Positions 5,655 through 7,931 of a stretch of DNA of 7,931 nt are shown piece after piece (the stretch's first letter is position 1; every line of letters begins with the position of its first letter). The notes beneath the pieces were generated by a model, which saw only the letters and a program-made list of their open reading frames with translations, was not told the DNA's origin and did not search any database. The stretch comes from Myxococcota bacterium (GTDB lineage: Bacteria > Myxococcota > UBA4151): positions 1-7,931 of the forward strand of contig JAPKCE010000072.1 of assembly GCA_028823075.1 (NCBI GenBank), read 5' to 3'. Made by a program: the position numbers and the translations under genes.

Positions 5655-6130
5655 GGCTCGTCTCCTCTGCAAAGTTTACGAAGGGCAGCGAACACCGCAT
5701 CCGTCGTGCTGCGCCTGATTGCGGCGCGATCGCCGCTAAACTGATGACTTTCCGTCCAACGCTCAACGCCTCGCGCCAGGCCGATCCACACCATGCCCAC
5801 AGGCTTATCATCGCTACCACCCTGAGGCCCGGCGACACCGCTAACGGCGGCGCAGATCTGTGCTTCACTAAGCTTTTGAACGCCGTCCAACATGGCGCCG
5901 ACGCAGGCGCTGCTGACCGCGCCAAAACGCTCAAGCAGTTCACTTGGCACATCCAGCACCTGGACTTTCATGGCGTTTGAATAACTGACCACGCCGAGAC
6001 CAAACACCCGAGACGCGCCACTGACCTCAGTGAGTTCGGCGGCGATCATTCCCCCGGTGCAGGATTCTGCCAAAGCGAGCTGCCAACCCTTGTTGGCGAG
6101 TTCATGCACCAGGCGGGCAGCGGCGCTCAT
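5648..6130 (-). CDS. pncC: Nicotinamide-nucleotide amidase (stand-alone CinA C-terminal domain)
   Basis: This 160-residue protein consists only of the CinA C-terminal domain, as in E. coli PncC/YgaD. The family deamidates nicotinamide mononucleotide to nicotinate mononucleotide in NAD recycling; NMN is released by NAD-dependent DNA ligase. Motifs in order are LALAESCTGG (18-27) with the conserved serine, YSNAMK (50-55), RFGAVS (68-73), SGVAGPQGG (97-105), KPVGMVWIGLA (109-119) and FSGDRAAIR (131-139), so the active site looks intact. The ATG shares its A with the ftsZ stop (TGATG) and has no clear Shine-Dalgarno sequence, indicating coupling to ftsZ. The end overlaps ftsA by 7 nt. The gene is often found near recA in other proteobacteria, so its place between ftsZ and ftsA is unusual. 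A role in division is not implied by the sequence itself. Confidence 0.93.
   Translation of the reverse strand: MSAAARLVHELANKGWQLALAESCTGGMIAAELTEVSGASRVFGLGVVSYSNAMKVQVLDVPSELLERFGAVSSACVGAMLDGVQKLSEAQICAAVSGVAGPQGGSDDKPVGMVWIGLARGVERWTESHQFSGDRAAIRRSTTDAVFAALRKLCRGDEPW
5662..5668 (-). promoter_or_regulatory. Ribosome binding site of ftsA, inside the pncC 3' end
   Basis: Minus-strand AGAGGAG ends 7 nt before the ATG at 5654. It decides the start at 5654 over the in-frame ATG at 5672, which would lie upstream of it. Its position inside pncC suggests coupled but independently initiated translation of ftsA. Confidence 0.72.
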
Positions 6131-7920
6131 CAGCGTCTTAAGAAGGGCGGCAGATCGACATCATCATCTATGCCTAAAAGGTTCTGCTGCGGGCCGCGCT
6201 CAAGATGTACCGGGTCGGCTTCCATCATTTGTTGTCGAGCAGGAACCGCTTTCGGAGCACCAACTCCTTGCGCCATAGCGAAGGGTTGAGCGGTAGATGC
6301 GGCAACATATTGCGGCTGCTGAGCGACCGGCTGGGGCACAAGCGAAGTTAGGTTTTCGATGTATTGCCCGGAAGGCTCACCGTCGTCAGTACCTGCGAAA
6401 GTGAAGTTTTTATCACCACTATCGATCTCGGGTGCAGCGAACTGAACCGCCGGGCGGCGGCTGGGGGGGCCTTCGTGAGCGCGGCGCTCGGCGGCGCTAC
6501 CCGGCTCGTCATCGCAACTCGCCACGAGCGCAGCCGGCTGCGAATACCCGGCAAAATCAGGCTGCTGCTCAGGCTGACGTTTAGGCGGGTTAAAGCTTGC
6601 GGCGTCGGCCACCGGTAAGTTCTTTGGCTGCATACCGAGTTCTGGCTGATAGCTCGCCGTACGACGGATGTTATGATCTTCGATATGTGCCGAGGCAACC
6701 CGTGAAGGCGGCGCCTGATAAGTGCTTTGCTCTTGCCGTTTGGCGAGGGCCTCCATGCGCTGCTGATGACGCTCAGCAGCGGTGCCGAGGCGCCAATCTG
6801 CGGAGACTTCGGCGCGGGAGGCGACGCGAGCTGGGCGCACATCGCTCATAGGCGCTCGCTCAACAACACTGCCCTCCGCCGTGTCGCGGCGCGGGTTCAT
6901 GTCAAAGCCTGTTGCCACCACCAGAATAGCGATGGAGTCGCCCAAACTCGGATCCTCGCAGAAACCGTTGATGATCTCAGCATCTTCATCGACCGCTTCG
7001 TTTAGCAACGCGTTGATCTGACGGTTCTCGCGCACGGTCAGAGGCTCGCTACCGTAACGAATATGGCAGAGCAGCCCGGTCGCCCCTTCGAGGGTGGCGT
7101 CCTCGAGTAAGGGAGAACTAATAGCCGCTTCGAGCGCTTCGTTGGCGCGATTGGGACCGCTGGCAACACCGATGCCGATGAGCGCGCTTTGGCGATCTTC
7201 CATCACGGTGCGAACATCTTGAAAATCGACGTTGAGCTTACCGCGCCCGGTCGCTGGCGAACGCGCCAGGCAGACCATGCCGAAAACCGCGTCGCTGAGA
7301 ATGCCATCGGCGATCTCAAACCCGGCCGCGACGCTGGCATCATCATCACAGAGCTTCTCGATATGATCGTTAGCGACGATCACTGTGGAATCCGCGGCGT
7401 GCTTCAATGCCTCATAGCTTTCTGTCGCATGGCGGCGGCGGCGTTTCCCCTCTTCCGAGAAAGGCTTAGTAACAATAGCCACGGTCAAACAGCCAAGTTC
7501 GCGCGCCATGTGACAGATCTCAGGCCCAGCACCCGAACCCGTTCCACCACCCGCACCAAACACCACAAAAGCCATGTCGACATCCTGCAAGTGGGCTTCG
7601 ATTTGCGGCCGGCTCTCCTGGGCCGCCAAAGCGCCAACCTCAGGCTTGCCACCCGCTCCGCGGCCTCGGCACAGTTCGGGCCCGAGCACCACCCGCTCGC
7701 TGACCGGGCAAAGATGAAGATCTTGAATGTCCGTGTTCAAAGCAACCATTGTTGCCGCGTCAAAACCGCTGCGCACCAAGCTGCCGAGGGCGTTGCAACC
7801 CGCGCCACCGACACCGAAGACCGCGATTTTCGGCCCCAGCGCCAAGTCGTGGTCCCAACCCGAGATCACGGGCTGATCGAGCGCGGTCCGAATCGTCTGC
7901 GCCTGAATGTCCTCGGGCAC
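6130..7920 (-). CDS. ftsZ: Divergent FtsZ, tubulin-like GTPase with long linker
   Basis: About 596 residues. FtsZ polymerises with GTP into the cytokinetic ring. The core spans about 31-340: KIAVFGVGGAGCNAL (31-45), LNTDIQDL (61-68), PEVGALAAQES (93-103), the signature GAGGGTGSGAGPE (122-134, usually GMGGGTGTGAAP), TKPFSEEGKRRRR (151-163), and the T7 loop NVDFQDVRTVM (230-240) with the N-x-D-x-x-D catalytic residues intact. Just before it, SPATGRGKL is about four residues longer than usual. Residues 341-586 form a long Pro/Gln/Ala-rich linker, and the tail DVDLPPFLRR (587-596) matches the conserved peptide that binds FtsA and other partners. The assigned start is a GTG with no good ribosome binding site. 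The frame stays open to the window edge, so the true start may lie outside and the gene may be 5'-partial. It heads the ftsZ-pncC-ftsA operon. Confidence 0.9.
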   Translation of the reverse strand: MPEDIQAQTIRTALDQPVISGWDHDLALGPKIAVFGVGGAGCNALGSLVRSGFDAATMVALNTDIQDLHLCPVSERVVLGPELCRGRGAGGKPEVGALAAQESRPQIEAHLQDVDMAFVVFGAGGGTGSGAGPEICHMARELGCLTVAIVTKPFSEEGKRRRRHATESYEALKHAADSTVIVANDHIEKLCDDDASVAAGFEIADGILSDAVFGMVCLARSPATGRGKLNVDFQDVRTVMEDRQSALIGIGVASGPNRANEALEAAISSPLLEDATLEGATGLLCHIRYGSEPLTVRENRQINALLNEAVDEDAEIINGFCEDPSLGDSIAILVVATGFDMNPRRDTAEGSVVERAPMSDVRPARVASRAEVSADWRLGTAAERHQQRMEALAKRQEQSTYQAPPSRVASAHIEDHNIRRTASYQPELGMQPKNLPVADAASFNPPKRQPEQQPDFAGYSQPAALVASCDDEPGSAAERRAHEGPPSRRPAVQFAAPEIDSGDKNFTFAGTDDGEPSGQYIENLTSLVPQPVAQQPQYVAASTAQPFAMAQGVGAPKAVPARQQMMEADPVHLERGPQQNLLGIDDDVDLPPFLRR

Positions 7921-7931
7921 GGGCTCTTTGG

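Noticed and set aside
5655..5672. Start of ftsA at the ATG at 5672 (adds MQRRRA)
   Set aside because: The AGAGGAG ribosome binding site at 5662-5668 lies downstream of this ATG and is correctly spaced for the ATG at 5654.
6348..6842. Open frames of 160 codons or fewer on either strand inside the ftsZ linker
   Set aside because: They are Ser/Arg/Ala-rich, lack ribosome binding sites, and are fully contained in ftsZ, whose reading frame runs unbroken to a conserved tail peptide.
6130..7920. Classification as a truncated FtsZ-like (FtsZl) or magnetosome-type FtsZ paralogue
   Set aside because: The protein keeps the T7 catalytic residues, a long linker and the C-terminal peptide, which such paralogues usually lack.

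Overview
The window is a compact, protein-coding stretch of bacterial chromosome with fairly high GC. Every recognisable family in it (YaiI/DUF188, DUF1521, PncC, low-specificity threonine aldolase, FtsZ, FtsA) fits a Pseudomonadota-like or related Gram-negative bacterium. The long FtsZ linker and some FtsA positions recall Alphaproteobacteria, but both proteins are too divergent to place the organism further. No tRNA, rRNA, insertion sequence, phage gene or CRISPR array was seen.

Layout. (1) Bases 6-2479, minus strand: a tight three-gene operon read right to left. It holds a DUF1521-like protein with a Thr/Arg/Gln-rich middle, a TPR protein resembling SycD/LcrH-type secretion chaperones (1-nt stop/start overlap), and a YaiI/DUF188 PIN-like protein (6-nt gap). 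(2) Bases 2480-2704: a divergent regulatory region with a perfect TGTGA-N6-TCACA (CRP-type) dyad, two short perfect palindromes, and a predicted RNA hairpin whose 3' arm ends directly at the next start codon. (3) Bases 2705-4347, plus strand: a polytopic membrane protein of the ICMT/DUF1295/steroid-reductase fold, then low-specificity L-threonine aldolase (ltaE) with almost no gap. (4) Bases 4383-7920, minus strand: a second operon read ftsZ -> pncC (CinA C-terminal domain) -> ftsA, with overlapping junctions of 1 and 7 nt. It converges on ltaE.

The most unusual part is region 4. It has FtsZ and FtsA without ftsQ, lpxC or mur neighbours, in reversed order, with a stand-alone NMN deamidase gene between them. 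FtsZ keeps the GTPase motifs and a C-terminal tail ending in DLPPFLRR, but has about four extra residues just before the T7 loop. FtsA keeps its fold landmarks, including the LTGGAAQIPG segment, but both phosphate-binding loops are degenerate and no clear basic C-terminal membrane-targeting helix is visible. This looks like a divergent, possibly additional FtsZ/FtsA pair rather than the standard dcw-cluster set. Whether the genome has another set cannot be seen here. Region 1 is a second point of interest: a secreted-effector-like protein with a degenerate autocleavage motif, next to a chaperone-like protein.
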